Notes: generated by a model not told the origin, from the sequence alone. Shown: positions 7,050-15,479, numbered from the stretch's first letter. The stretch is DNA of 18,461 bases from CALMEC01 sp031372145 (GCA_031372145.1 JANMKR010000199.1:1-18461); one strand, 5' to 3'. Translations and numbers: made by a program.

Positions 7050-9139
7050 GAATCCTCCCGCCGTTTTCCTTCGATGTACGTCCAGCAGCATTTGAAGCCC
7101 GGCCGCTCCCCGAAGATCGCGTCGAGCGCGTCGCGGATCAGCGCAAGCCGGTCCACCACGGCCTCCTCGGACGGTGGCCTGCCGTCGACCTTCTCCGTCC
7201 CGCCGACCCAGCCGAGTACGGGCTCGTGGTAGGCGGTCAGCAGGTCGAACCAGTCGTCAACGTCCGCAGCGATCGTCTCGTGTGTGACGCCGACGACATC
7301 GAAGCCCGCGTCGTGGAGTGCGCTCGTGTACAGCGCAAGCGGCCGCGGGGGCGCGAACACCCGGTCGCGGAAGTCGAGGTATTTCTGGAGCCGCTCGCCG
7401 TCGTGCAGGACGTCGCGGTATGCCTGATAGCGGGGGTTCGTCCTGGCGATCCCGGTCGCGACCTCGTGCACGACGTAGACCGTCTCGTCAAGGATCCATT
7501 CGTTGGCCGCCGCCTCGGGATTGCGGAGGTTGCCGGAGTTGATGTACAACCTGCCACCGGGCCGTACGACGCGGGCCCATGACGCCAGCGTCTCGTCCAG
7601 GTTGGTGTAGAGGTGGACCGCGTTCGTGGAGACGATTGCGTCCGCCTTGCGGGCGAGCAGCGCCGGCTCGAGCACCTCGTCCATGAACTCGAGGCGGTTC
7701 TGCTCGCGCAGGTAGCGCAGAAGCCGCACACCGACGCGTGGGTCGTCGCGGAAGTGCTCGACGGCGACGCGCAGGAACTTCTGCGAGGCATCGACGATCA
7801 CCACGCCCACAGGTCGGTCGAAGATCCGCATGAGCAGCCGGTTGAGCAGGATGCCGGTGCCCCCCGAGAAGTCGATCAGGAGGTCGCCGTCCTGCAGGTC
7901 GCGAGCGAGTTGCGCGACGGTCGGATCGAGGTTTCGGTACCAGCCGTGGGCGTCGACGGAGTCGTAGCGCAGGCCAAACGTGTCGAGCGGCGCCGTCGTC
8001 CACTCGTCATCCGGGATCCTCGAGACGCCGGCCGGCCAGTCGAACGCCGGTCGCGCGTCCCCCGAACCGACGAGGGGACGGCTGTGGCGGCTGTGCGCAC
8101 CGATGAGTTCCTCGACGTGTTTCGTGGCCAGCCTGCCCCACCCGCAGGAGGTCGCGACGCCGAACTCGCCCACGAGTGCCGACAGCGCCGTGATCCGCGC
8201 ACGGGTCACGGCGTCCTCCTCCCCATGGCACAACACTCCGAGCGAGAGCTGCGTGTCCGGCTGCAGGCGCAGCTCGCGCAGCGGCGCGAAGAACGTCGAC
8301 TCCTCTTCGGCGGCTGCCTGCGCGGGCATGTGAATCCAGTCGATCGAGCGGCCGAGGCTGGCCGAGACGGCGTTCGCGATCTCGACGAGCTGACGCATGT
8401 CCGGCGGCGCCGGACGCCGCTCACTGCCGTCGCCGTAACAGAAGTGGAAGCCGAGTTCGACGTCGCTCGGCACGAGCCGGCTCAGCCGGATCAAACGCTC
8501 AAGGATCCCCGCCTTCACGTCCGGGAACCACGCGCGCATCTCGCCTTCGAGCATCGCGAACTCGAAGTTCGCGTCCCACTGGATCGCCAGTTGCTCGCGC
8601 GGAATCACATCGAGGATGGCCTCGACCTCCGCGACCATTGCTCGCTCGTACACCTGCTCGACCGCCGCCTGGTCGGATGCCGCGACGAACGCGGCGATCG
8701 GAGCAAGCGGTGTCGGGAGCGACACCTGGAAGCGGCAGCGGGCCGGGATGATGCCCTCTCGCTTGAGCTGGCGGAACGTCCGGTACGACCCGTGCGCCGC
8801 ATCCGCGTAGCCCAGCGAGCCGAACTCGACTCCCTGACCGGCCTCGCCTTCGCGCAGCTTGAGTCGCGGCAGCGCCTTGTAGAAGTCCTGGGTCGGAGGG
8901 GCGATCTCGAACTGCGGTCGCGAGCTGAGCACCGGGTACTGCCAGACGATCCAGTCGGCACGCGCGCCGGTCTCGCCGTCGGCCATCCGCCGCAAACGGT
9001 CTCCCACCGCGGCGCTCAGCGTTCGGAACACATCTTCGGCACTCGGCAGCGGCACACTCCCGACGAGATGCATCCCGAGCGGGACGTAGGTCACCGGTTC
9101 GATGCTGCCGACGTTGTCCGACACGGCGAGGTTGCCCAT
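7046..9139 (-). CDS. Fusion protein B: MetE-like zinc barrel plus SAM methyltransferase
   Basis: A 697-residue two-domain protein. Residues about 15-360 form a UROD/MetE-like barrel (MHLVGSVPLPSAEDVF, then DGETGARADWIVWQ) that keeps candidate zinc ligands H232 and C234 (GFHFCYGDG) and C332 (TSCGWGR); the usual glutamate ligand is not obvious, and H270 in DWIHMP lies at that place. Residues about 395-690 form a class I methyltransferase with SAM motif I LIDFSGGTG (D423), acidic D450 in VVIVDAS and STNAVHLY after the fourth strand. One polypeptide may thus both methylate a thiol such as homocysteine and use SAM on another substrate; both substrates are unknown. ATG 9139 is preferred over TTG 9142; it overlaps the ahcY stop as TGATG. 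The stop overlaps the thiolase start. It is a clear paralogue of the protein at 10646-12721. Confidence 0.88.
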   Translation of the reverse strand: MGNLAVSDNVGSIEPVTYVPLGMHLVGSVPLPSAEDVFRTLSAAVGDRLRRMADGETGARADWIVWQYPVLSSRPQFEIAPPTQDFYKALPRLKLREGEAGQGVEFGSLGYADAAHGSYRTFRQLKREGIIPARCRFQVSLPTPLAPIAAFVAASDQAAVEQVYERAMVAEVEAILDVIPREQLAIQWDANFEFAMLEGEMRAWFPDVKAGILERLIRLSRLVPSDVELGFHFCYGDGSERRPAPPDMRQLVEIANAVSASLGRSIDWIHMPAQAAAEEESTFFAPLRELRLQPDTQLSLGVLCHGEEDAVTRARITALSALVGEFGVATSCGWGRLATKHVEELIGAHSRHSRPLVGSGDARPAFDWPAGVSRIPDDEWTTAPLDTFGLRYDSVDAHGWYRNLDPTVAQLARDLQDGDLLIDFSGGTGILLNRLLMRIFDRPVGVVIVDASQKFLRVAVEHFRDDPRVGVRLLRYLREQNRLEFMDEVLEPALLARKADAIVSTNAVHLYTNLDETLASWARVVRPGGRLYINSGNLRNPEAAANEWILDETVYVVHEVATGIARTNPRYQAYRDVLHDGERLQKYLDFRDRVFAPPRPLALYTSALHDAGFDVVGVTHETIAADVDDWFDLLTAYHEPVLGWVGGTEKVDGRPPSEEAVVDRLALIRDALDAIFGERPGFKCCWTYIEGKRREDS

Positions 9140-10596
9140 CAATACCGGTAGTGGTCGGGCTTGTACGGCCCGGATGCGGGAATCCCGAGGTAGTCGGCCT
9201 GATCGTCGCTCAGGATGGTGAGCTTGACGCCGAGGGCGTCCAGATGCAGGCGGGCGACCTTCTCGTCGAGATGCTTCGGCAGCGTGTGGACCTGTTTGCC
9301 GTACTCACGGTGCTTCGTGAACAACTCCATCTGGGCGATCGTCTGGTTGGTGAACGAGTTCGACATCACGAAGCTCGGGTGTCCGGTCGCGTTGCCGAGG
9401 TTCAGCAGCCGTCCCTCCGAGAGCACGATGATCGCGTGCCCGTCGGGGAACACCCACTTGTCGACCTGTGGCTTGATGTTGATGCGCTGCACGCCCTCGT
9501 AGCCCAGAAGTCCGGCCATGTCGATCTCGTTGTCGAAATGGCCGATGTTGCCGACGATGGCCTGGTGCTTCATGCGCGCCATGTGGCCGGCGGTGATGAT
9601 GTCCTTGTTGCCGGTCGCGGTGATGAAGATGTCGGCGGACGCAACGACATCGTCGAGCGTCTTGACGTCGTAGCCCTGCATCGCCGCCTGCAGCGCGCAG
9701 ATCGGATCGATCTCGGTCACCACCACGCGCGCGCCCTGCCCGCGCAGCGACTCCGCGCAGCCCTTGCCGACGTCGCCGAACCCGCAGATCACGGCGACCT
9801 TCCCACCGATCATCACATCCGTCGCCCGGTTGATCCCGTCGATCAGGGAATGGCGGCACCCATACAGGTTGTCGAACTTGGACTTCGTCACGGAGTCGTT
9901 GACGTTGATCGCAGGGAACAGGAGCTCCTCGCGCTCGGCGAGCTGGTAGAGCCGGTGCACCCCGGTGGTCGTCTCCTCCGTGACTCCCCGGATCTCCGCG
10001 GCGATGGTGGTCCACCGCTTCGGGTCCTCCTCCAGCGACCGGGTCAGCACCTGCAGGACGACTTGGAACTCCTCGGACTCGCCGGTGGACGGATCCGGGA
10101 CTTCCCCGGCCGCCTCATACTGGACGCCCATGTGCACGAGCATCGTCGCGTCCCCGCCGTCATCGAGGATCATGTTCGGGCCACCGCCGTCCGGCCACAA
10201 GAGCGCCCGCTCCGTGCACCACCAGTACTCCTCGAGCGTCTCGCCCTTCCACGCGAACACCGGCACACCGCGCAGGTCGTCCGCGGTGCCCTCGGGCCCG
10301 ACTGCGACGGCCGCCGCGGCGTGATCCTGAGTGGAGAAGATGTTGCAGCTCGCCCAACGCACCTGCGCGCCCAGCACCACCAACGTCTCGATCAGCACAG
10401 CGGTCTGGATCGTCATGTGCAGCGACCCGGTGATCCGCGCACCGCTGAGCGGCTGCGACGTGCCGAACTCCCGTCGCATCGCCATGAGACCCGGCATCTC
10501 GTGCTCGGCGAGCTCGATCTCCTTGCGCCCGAACTCGCCCAGCGAGAGGTCGGCCACCTTGAAGTCGGCCTGCTGCGTCACTCCGGTCATCGTCAT
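9139..10596 (-). CDS. ahcY: S-adenosylhomocysteine hydrolase
   Basis: A 485-residue adenosylhomocysteinase, which reversibly hydrolyses SAH to adenosine and homocysteine with bound NAD and so relieves product inhibition of methyltransferases. Recognisable signatures are TGSLHMTIQTA (about 56-66), SCNIFSTQDHAAAA (83-96), the NAD-binding GFGDVGKG (272-279) and the canonical C-terminus ending KPDHYRY. The internal segment around 100-130 (GTADDLRGVPVFAWKGE) is the long form seen in actinobacteria and eukaryotes, consistent with the length. The frame is open to 10959, but that extension overlaps fusion gene A out of frame; ATG 10596 has GGAGA four bases upstream, and a second ATG follows at 10590. 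It lies between the two fusion genes, 49 bases after A, and its TGA overlaps the ATG of B. Confidence 0.97.
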   Translation of the reverse strand: MTMTGVTQQADFKVADLSLGEFGRKEIELAEHEMPGLMAMRREFGTSQPLSGARITGSLHMTIQTAVLIETLVVLGAQVRWASCNIFSTQDHAAAAVAVGPEGTADDLRGVPVFAWKGETLEEYWWCTERALLWPDGGGPNMILDDGGDATMLVHMGVQYEAAGEVPDPSTGESEEFQVVLQVLTRSLEEDPKRWTTIAAEIRGVTEETTTGVHRLYQLAEREELLFPAINVNDSVTKSKFDNLYGCRHSLIDGINRATDVMIGGKVAVICGFGDVGKGCAESLRGQGARVVVTEIDPICALQAAMQGYDVKTLDDVVASADIFITATGNKDIITAGHMARMKHQAIVGNIGHFDNEIDMAGLLGYEGVQRINIKPQVDKWVFPDGHAIIVLSEGRLLNLGNATGHPSFVMSNSFTNQTIAQMELFTKHREYGKQVHTLPKHLDEKVARLHLDALGVKLTILSDDQADYLGIPASGPYKPDHYRY

Positions 10597-10645
10597 CGAA
10601 TCTCCATCCAATCGTCCGGGGGGTGAAAGCACGCGCCAATTGCGT

Positions 10646-12721
10646 TCATGGCTTGCGCGCGCCGATGTAGGTCCAGCAGGCCAGGAAGGTGCTGCGACCG
10701 CCGAAGATGACTGCGAGCGCCTCCCGCATGAGCTGCAGGCGATCGGCGACGGTCTCATCCGAGGGCGCGACGCCGTCGACCTTCTGTGTGCCCCCCACCC
10801 AGCCGAGGACCGCGTCGTGGTAGGCGGAGAGGAACTCGTACCACTCGCCGACGTCGGCCTCGATCGCCCGATCGCCGACCTCGTCGATGACCAGCCCCGA
10901 CGCGCGCATGGCATCGAGGTAGTAGTCGAGCGGCCGCGGCGCCAGGAAGACCTTGTCACGGAACGCGAGATGGCGATCCATTCGCTCTCGGTCGTCGAGC
11001 GCGTCGCGGTACCGGGCGAAGCGCGGGTCGGTGCGGACGATGCCCGTCGCGACCTCGTGGATCACGTAGACGGTCTCGTCGATGATCCACTCGTTGGGCC
11101 GCGCGCCGGGGTTGCGGACGTTGCCGGAGTTGACGTACACGCGCCCGCCCGGTTTCAGCACCTCGTCCCAGGACCTCAGGGCATCCTCGAGGTCGTAGTA
11201 GAGGTGGATCGCGTTGGTGGAGACGATCACGTCGGCCTGCACCTGCGGCTCCACGACCTCCTTGAGCCGCTGCAGGCGTTTCTCGTCCTTGAGGTAGCGC
11301 AGCCACCGGACCGCCACCCGCTCGTCGCCTCTGAATCGCTCCAAGGCGACACGCAGGAACTTGGGTGAGCTGTCGACGATCATCATCCCGACCTGCCGGT
11401 CGAAGATCCGCAGGAGCAGGCGGTCGAGCAGGATTCCGGTCCCGCCGGAGTAGTCGATCAGAATGTCGCCGTCGGTCAGGTTGCGTGCCAGCTGCTCCAC
11501 CGTCGGATCCAGGTTGCGGTACCACCCGTGGTTCTCGACGCTGTCGTACTGGAGGCCAAACGACTCGACCGCCTGACTCGTCCACTCCTGGTCGGGGATC
11601 CGCGCCACGCCTTCGGGCCAGGAGAATCGAACGCCGTCCTCGCGGGTCTGCGAGACGCGCCGGCTGTAGCGCGCGTGCGCGGCGAGCAGCGCCGTGAGCT
11701 TCGCCGGCCCCAGCCTGCCCAGACCGCACCCGCAGGCAAGGCCGAACTCTCCGACGATCTCGTGCGCGATCGCGATGCGATCCTCGATCCCTTCGTCGGG
11801 CGTGTCGGCGTCGAGCACCCCGAGATAGAGTTCCGTCTCGGCGTTGATCCGCAGGTCGCGAAGCGGCTCGAAGAAGGCGGGATCGGTCGCGGCACCACCG
11901 GCCGGCATGTGGATCCAGTTGAGTGAGCGGCCGACACTTGCAGAGAGCGCGTTCGCGACCTCGACGAGCCGCGACATGTCCTTCGGCGGCCCGCGACGGG
12001 GATCCTTGCCGTCGCCGTAGCAGAAGTGGAAGCCGAGCTCGACGTCCGGTGGGACGGCCCTGCTCAGGCCGATGAGCCGCTCGAGCACGCCTCCCTTGAT
12101 GTCAGGAAACCAGGCACGGAGGTCGCCTTCGAGCATGCCGAATTCGAAGTTCGTGTCCCATTGAATCGCAAGCTGATCGTGCGGCACCACCGTCAGGAGC
12201 TGCTCGAGCTCGGTCAATAGCGCCTGCGCGTACATCTGCTCGACCTTCGCCTGATCCGTCGGAGCGACGAAGGCGCCGATCGGCGCGAGCGGCGTGGGCA
12301 GGCAGACCTGGAAGCGGCAGCTGCCGGGAACGACGCCCGCCCGCTTCAGCTCACGGAAGGTCCGGTACGAGTTTCGCGCAGCGTCCGAATACCCCAACGA
12401 ACCGAACTGGAGATCCTCGCCTGCCTCGCCTTCCCGCAATTTGAGTCGCGGCAGTGCGCGGTAGAAGTCTTCTGTCGGCGGCGCGACCTCGAACTGCGGC
12501 CGCGAGCTGAGCACCGGGTATTGCCAGACGATCCAGTCGGCGCGTGCGCCGGTCTCGCCGTCAGGAATGCGGCGCACCCGCTCGCCCAACGCCTCGCTGA
12601 CCGTGCGAAACACATCCTCCGCGCTCGGGAGCGGAATGCTGCCGGCCAGGTGGACCCCCAACGGCAGGTAGGTGGGCGGTTGGGCGGTCACGGCCGCACG
12701 GGCGATCTTTGTGTCGCTCAT
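10646..12721 (-). CDS. Fusion protein A: MetE-like zinc barrel plus SAM methyltransferase
   Basis: A 691-residue paralogue of the 7046-9139 product with the same order of domains. The N-terminal UROD/MetE-like barrel (about 17-360; VHLAGSIPLPSAEDVF, PDGETGARADWIVWQ) has candidate zinc ligands H232, C234 (GFHFCYGDG) and C332 (CGCGLGR, also C330). The C-terminal class I methyltransferase (about 395-690) shows LIDYSGGTG (D423-G429), D450 in MMIVDSS and STNAIHLY (501-508), then a conserved tail with LGWVGGTQKVDG. The barrel is the more conserved half by eye, with divergence mainly in the methyltransferase half, suggesting a shared first reaction and different second substrates. ATG 12721 has AAGGAG (12733-12728) six bases upstream and starts one base after the kinase stop. 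I know no characterised protein with this architecture. Confidence 0.88.
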   Translation of the reverse strand: MSDTKIARAAVTAQPPTYLPLGVHLAGSIPLPSAEDVFRTVSEALGERVRRIPDGETGARADWIVWQYPVLSSRPQFEVAPPTEDFYRALPRLKLREGEAGEDLQFGSLGYSDAARNSYRTFRELKRAGVVPGSCRFQVCLPTPLAPIGAFVAPTDQAKVEQMYAQALLTELEQLLTVVPHDQLAIQWDTNFEFGMLEGDLRAWFPDIKGGVLERLIGLSRAVPPDVELGFHFCYGDGKDPRRGPPKDMSRLVEVANALSASVGRSLNWIHMPAGGAATDPAFFEPLRDLRINAETELYLGVLDADTPDEGIEDRIAIAHEIVGEFGLACGCGLGRLGPAKLTALLAAHARYSRRVSQTREDGVRFSWPEGVARIPDQEWTSQAVESFGLQYDSVENHGWYRNLDPTVEQLARNLTDGDILIDYSGGTGILLDRLLLRIFDRQVGMMIVDSSPKFLRVALERFRGDERVAVRWLRYLKDEKRLQRLKEVVEPQVQADVIVSTNAIHLYYDLEDALRSWDEVLKPGGRVYVNSGNVRNPGARPNEWIIDETVYVIHEVATGIVRTDPRFARYRDALDDRERMDRHLAFRDKVFLAPRPLDYYLDAMRASGLVIDEVGDRAIEADVGEWYEFLSAYHDAVLGWVGGTQKVDGVAPSDETVADRLQLMREALAVIFGGRSTFLACWTYIGARKP

Positions 12722-12722
12722 G

Positions 12723-13658
12723 TCACTCTCCTTGAGCCAGGACGGGCGCGTCGAACGCCGTGATCACGCGGAACTCGTCGAACCGCGTGGAGATCTCAGC
12801 GGGTGTGAGCCGCTGCAGACGCTCGGTTCCGAAGTCCTCGACGGTGAACGACGCCAACGTCGAGGCGCACACCGCGGCACAGCGCAGGTCGCTTTCGGAC
12901 CAGGCGGCCACCCCGAGCGAGTCGAGGTAACCGAAGAAGGCGCCCGCGAACGAGTCGCCCGCACCGGTCGGGTCCACGACGGTCTCAAGCGGATATGCCG
13001 GTACGGCGAAGTACCCGTCCGCGCTGAACATGCACGCGCCGTAGGTACCTTGTTTGACGACGAGGAGACTGGGCCCGAGCGCACGCATCTGCTTGGCTGC
13101 CCGTGCGAGGTTCGGCTCGCCCATGAGCGACCGCACCTCCATGTCGTTCAGGACGACCACATCGACGGTGCGGATCGTCTCGATCAACGCGTCGCGCGCC
13201 GACGTGATCCAGAAGTTCATCGAGTCGAGCCCGACGAGGCGCGCCTGCACGCACTGCTCGCGCACGCGCCGCTGCAGATCCGGCTGGATGTTCGCGAGGA
13301 ACAGGATCGACGCCGACCGCGCAGCCGCGGACAGGGTCGGGTTGAAGTCGGCGAACACATTGAGCTGCGTGTCGAGCGTGTGCGCCACGTTCATGTCTTC
13401 CTCGTACCGGCCCTTCCAGAAGAAGGACTGCTCCCCCGCGACCTGCTCCAGGTCGTCGGTGTTGATCCCGCGCGAACGGAAGACCTCGAACTCGCCGTCG
13501 CCGAAGTCCTCGCCGATGACGCCCACGACGCTGACGTCCGTGAAGAAGCTCGCAGCGAGCGCGAAGTGCGTCGCGGCGCCACCGAGAATGCGATCGCGCC
13601 GCCCGTACGGCGTCTCGAGCGCATCGAATGCAACGGATCCGACGACGGTGACGGCCAT
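12723..13658 (-). CDS. PfkB-family kinase, probable adenosine kinase
   Basis: A 311-residue ribokinase-type (PfkB) carbohydrate/nucleoside kinase. The substrate-side glycines are in LGGAATHFALA (about 25-35) and the ATP-site signature DPTGAGDSFAGAFF spans 229-242, with D235 as catalytic base; NDMEVRSLMGE (171-181) matches the family central motif. Family members phosphorylate sugars or nucleosides. Between metK and ahcY-linked genes the most reasonable substrate is adenosine, since removal of adenosine pulls SAH hydrolysis forward; this rests on context, not on specificity residues. The frame extends up to 13892, but the extra part is arginine/proline-rich noise; ATG 13658 overlaps the metK stop as TAATG, with GGGAGG immediately upstream. 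The next gene begins one base after its stop. Confidence 0.9.
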   Translation of the reverse strand: MAVTVVGSVAFDALETPYGRRDRILGGAATHFALAASFFTDVSVVGVIGEDFGDGEFEVFRSRGINTDDLEQVAGEQSFFWKGRYEEDMNVAHTLDTQLNVFADFNPTLSAAARSASILFLANIQPDLQRRVREQCVQARLVGLDSMNFWITSARDALIETIRTVDVVVLNDMEVRSLMGEPNLARAAKQMRALGPSLLVVKQGTYGACMFSADGYFAVPAYPLETVVDPTGAGDSFAGAFFGYLDSLGVAAWSESDLRCAAVCASTLASFTVEDFGTERLQRLTPAEISTRFDEFRVITAFDAPVLAQGE

Positions 13659-14917
13659 TACCTCCCTACCTCGATGACGCGACCGGCTGCAGTTCGCAGG
13701 AGATCCGCCTTGTCGATCCGCTCCCACGGGAAGTCCTGGTCGTCGCGGCCGAAGTGGCCGTATGAGGCGGTCGCGCCGTAGATCGGGCGGCGAAGGTCGA
13801 GGTCGCGGAGGATCGCTGCGGGCCGCAGGTCGAAGTGCTCCTCGATCAGGGCCTCGATCTGCCGCTGGGGAATCACGTGCGTCCCATGGCACTCGACCTC
13901 GATCGAGAAGGGGCGCGCGACGCCGATCGCGTACGCCACCTGAATTTCGCAGCGGGCGGCGAGTCCGGCGGCGACGACGTTCTTCGCGACGTAGCGGGCG
14001 GCGTACGCGGCCGAGCGATCGACCTTCGTCGGGTCCTTCCCGGAGAAGGCTCCGCCACCGTGACGCGCAGCACCACCGTAGGTGTCGACGATGATCTTCC
14101 GGCCGGTCAAGCCGCAGTCACCGACCGGCCCGCCGACGACGAAGCGGCCGGTCGGGTTGACGTAGACGAAGTCGGGGTCGCCGAAGCGTCGCTCGTCGTA
14201 GAGGTCGCTCGGCAGGACCTGGCTGAACACGTGCTCGATCAGGTCGGCTTTGATCGTCGTGTGGGGATCGACGCCGTCGGCGTGCTGGGTGGAGATCAGG
14301 ACGCGCATGACCTCGACGGGAGTGCGCCGGCCGTGCTCGTCGACCTCGTATCGCACCGTGACCTGGGACTTGCCGTCCGGGCGCAGGTAGGGCAGCGTCC
14401 CGTCCTTGCGGACCGCCGCGAGTCGCCTCGTCAGCTGGTGGGCGAGCTGGATCGGGAGCGGCATCAACGCATCCGTCTCGGTGCAGGCGTAGCCGAACAT
14501 CATCCCCTGGTCGCCGGCGCCGACGCGGTCGAGCGGGTCGCCGTGGCCATGCTGCGCCTCGAAGGAGGCGTCAACACCCTGTGCGATGTCCGGTGATTGC
14601 TTGTCGAGCGTGACCCTGACCTCGCATGTGTCGGGGTTGAAACCCGCTTCGGTGTATCCGATCTCGGCGATCTTCTCCCGAACGATGCTCGGGACGTCGA
14701 CCACCGCCCGTGAGGTGATCTCGCCGGCCACGACCGTCAGGTTCGTCGTCACCAGCGTCTCGCATGCGACCCGGCTGGTGGGGTCCTGCTCGAGCATCGC
14801 ATCGAGCACGGCGTCCGAGATCTGGTCGGCGACCTTGTCCGGATGCCCCTCGGTGACGGACTCCGAGGAGAACACGAAGTCGCGTGACTCTCCCGCATCC
14901 ATACGATCGTCGCTCAT
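13658..14917 (-). CDS. metK: S-adenosylmethionine synthetase
   Basis: A 419-residue methionine adenosyltransferase making SAM from methionine and ATP, cytoplasmic. Diagnostic segments are FSSESVTEGHPDKVADQISD (about 16-35), the PROSITE-type GAGDQGMMFGYA (133-144) and GGGAFSGKDPTKVDRSAAY (287-305). Length is slightly above the usual 385-405 because of a short N-terminal addition. ATG 14917 is chosen over the upstream frame start (15079), which would overlap the divergent Lrp gene; AGGAGG at 14929-14924 lies six bases before it. It is the first gene of the minus-strand SAM-cycle operon, and its TAA overlaps the ATG of the PfkB kinase. A housekeeping metK is essential in most bacteria; whether this is the only copy cannot be told here. 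Confidence 0.98.
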   Translation of the reverse strand: MSDDRMDAGESRDFVFSSESVTEGHPDKVADQISDAVLDAMLEQDPTSRVACETLVTTNLTVVAGEITSRAVVDVPSIVREKIAEIGYTEAGFNPDTCEVRVTLDKQSPDIAQGVDASFEAQHGHGDPLDRVGAGDQGMMFGYACTETDALMPLPIQLAHQLTRRLAAVRKDGTLPYLRPDGKSQVTVRYEVDEHGRRTPVEVMRVLISTQHADGVDPHTTIKADLIEHVFSQVLPSDLYDERRFGDPDFVYVNPTGRFVVGGPVGDCGLTGRKIIVDTYGGAARHGGGAFSGKDPTKVDRSAAYAARYVAKNVVAAGLAARCEIQVAYAIGVARPFSIEVECHGTHVIPQRQIEALIEEHFDLRPAAILRDLDLRRPIYGATASYGHFGRDDQDFPWERIDKADLLRTAAGRVIEVGR

Positions 14918-14947
14918 CGGGGGCCTCCTCGGGTAGTATGAGGGAGA

Positions 14948-14976
14948 ACGATATGTCTCATCGCACCGGGTCGCAA
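14948..14976 (-). promoter_or_regulatory. Candidate promoter of the metK operon
   Basis: On the minus strand TTGCGA (14976-14971) and TATCGT (14953-14948) are separated by exactly 17 bases. Transcription would start near 14941, leaving a leader of about 24 nt that contains the metK ribosome binding site, too short for a riboswitch. A weak inverted repeat, ATGAG at 14938-14942 and CTCAT at 14957-14961, brackets the -10 and could be a regulator site. The whole 79-bp gap is shared with the divergent Lrp gene. Confidence 0.45.
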
Positions 14977-14996
14977 GGAATCCGAACAACCGGCGT

Positions 14997-15476
14997 ATGA
15001 AACCCCTCTTCATCCCCGTGGACCGAACGGAAGGCGCGATTCTCGAGGCGCTGCAGCGGAATGCGCGGATCTCGAACAAGGAACTCGCCGATCAGGTCGG
15101 GATCGCCCCCTCGACGTGCCTCGAGCGCGTCCGCCGTCTGCGGGAGCGTGGGGTGATCCGTGGATTCCACGCCGACATCGATCCAGGCCTGGTCGGGCGC
15201 CCGATGCAGGCGCTGATCGCCGTCCGGCTTCGCGTCCACAACCGCGAGTCGATCGACGCCTTCCAACGACATGTCACGGAGCTGCCGGACTCACTCGCCG
15301 TCTACCACGTCGGCGGCGCCGATGACTACCTCGTCCATGTCGCGGTGCCGGATACGGCTGCGCTGCGGGAACTCGTGGTCGAGGACTTCACCGCCCGGCC
15401 CGAGGTGGCGCATGTCGAGACCCGGTTGATCTTCGAACTCGTTCGCAAGCACGCGATCGCCCCGTTCAGCGCCTAA
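14997..15476 (+). CDS. Lrp/AsnC-family transcriptional regulator
   Basis: A 159-residue protein with the standard Lrp/AsnC layout: an N-terminal winged helix-turn-helix (ILEALQRNARISNKELADQV then GIAPSTCLERVRRLRERGVI, about 14-53) and a C-terminal RAM/ligand-binding domain (ALIAVRLRVH, YHVGGADDYLVHV). Such proteins are octameric regulators that often sense amino acids. ATG 14997 lacks a nearby Shine-Dalgarno (AAGGAA is 16 bases away); an in-frame GTG at 15018 is possible. It is divergent from metK with only 79 bp between the two starts, so autoregulation and control of the SAM-cycle operon are plausible, with methionine or homocysteine as attractive but unproven effectors. Confidence 0.94.
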   Translation: MKPLFIPVDRTEGAILEALQRNARISNKELADQVGIAPSTCLERVRRLRERGVIRGFHADIDPGLVGRPMQALIAVRLRVHNRESIDAFQRHVTELPDSLAVYHVGGADDYLVHVAVPDTAALRELVVEDFTARPEVAHVETRLIFELVRKHAIAPFSA

Positions 15477-15479
15477 AAG

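Noticed and set aside
7613..9151. Long plus-strand frame (512 codons) opposite fusion protein B
   Set aside because: It is antisense to a protein with conserved domains and an intact paralogue; low-complexity charged translation.
9151..10626. Long plus-strand frame (491 codons) opposite ahcY
   Set aside because: The complementary strand encodes an unmistakable S-adenosylhomocysteine hydrolase; the antisense translation has no recognisable features.
10597..10959. N-terminal extension of the ahcY frame
   Set aside because: The extra 121 codons lie inside fusion gene A in another frame and look like noise; ATG 10596 has a ribosome binding site and gives the normal family length.
13659..13892. 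Upstream extension of the PfkB kinase frame
   Set aside because: It lies within metK and is proline/arginine-rich; ATG 13658 overlaps the metK stop and begins the family-typical first strand.
14918..14996. SAM riboswitch upstream of metK
   Set aside because: The gap is only 79 bp, the likely leader about 24 nt, and no SAM-riboswitch core motifs are visible.
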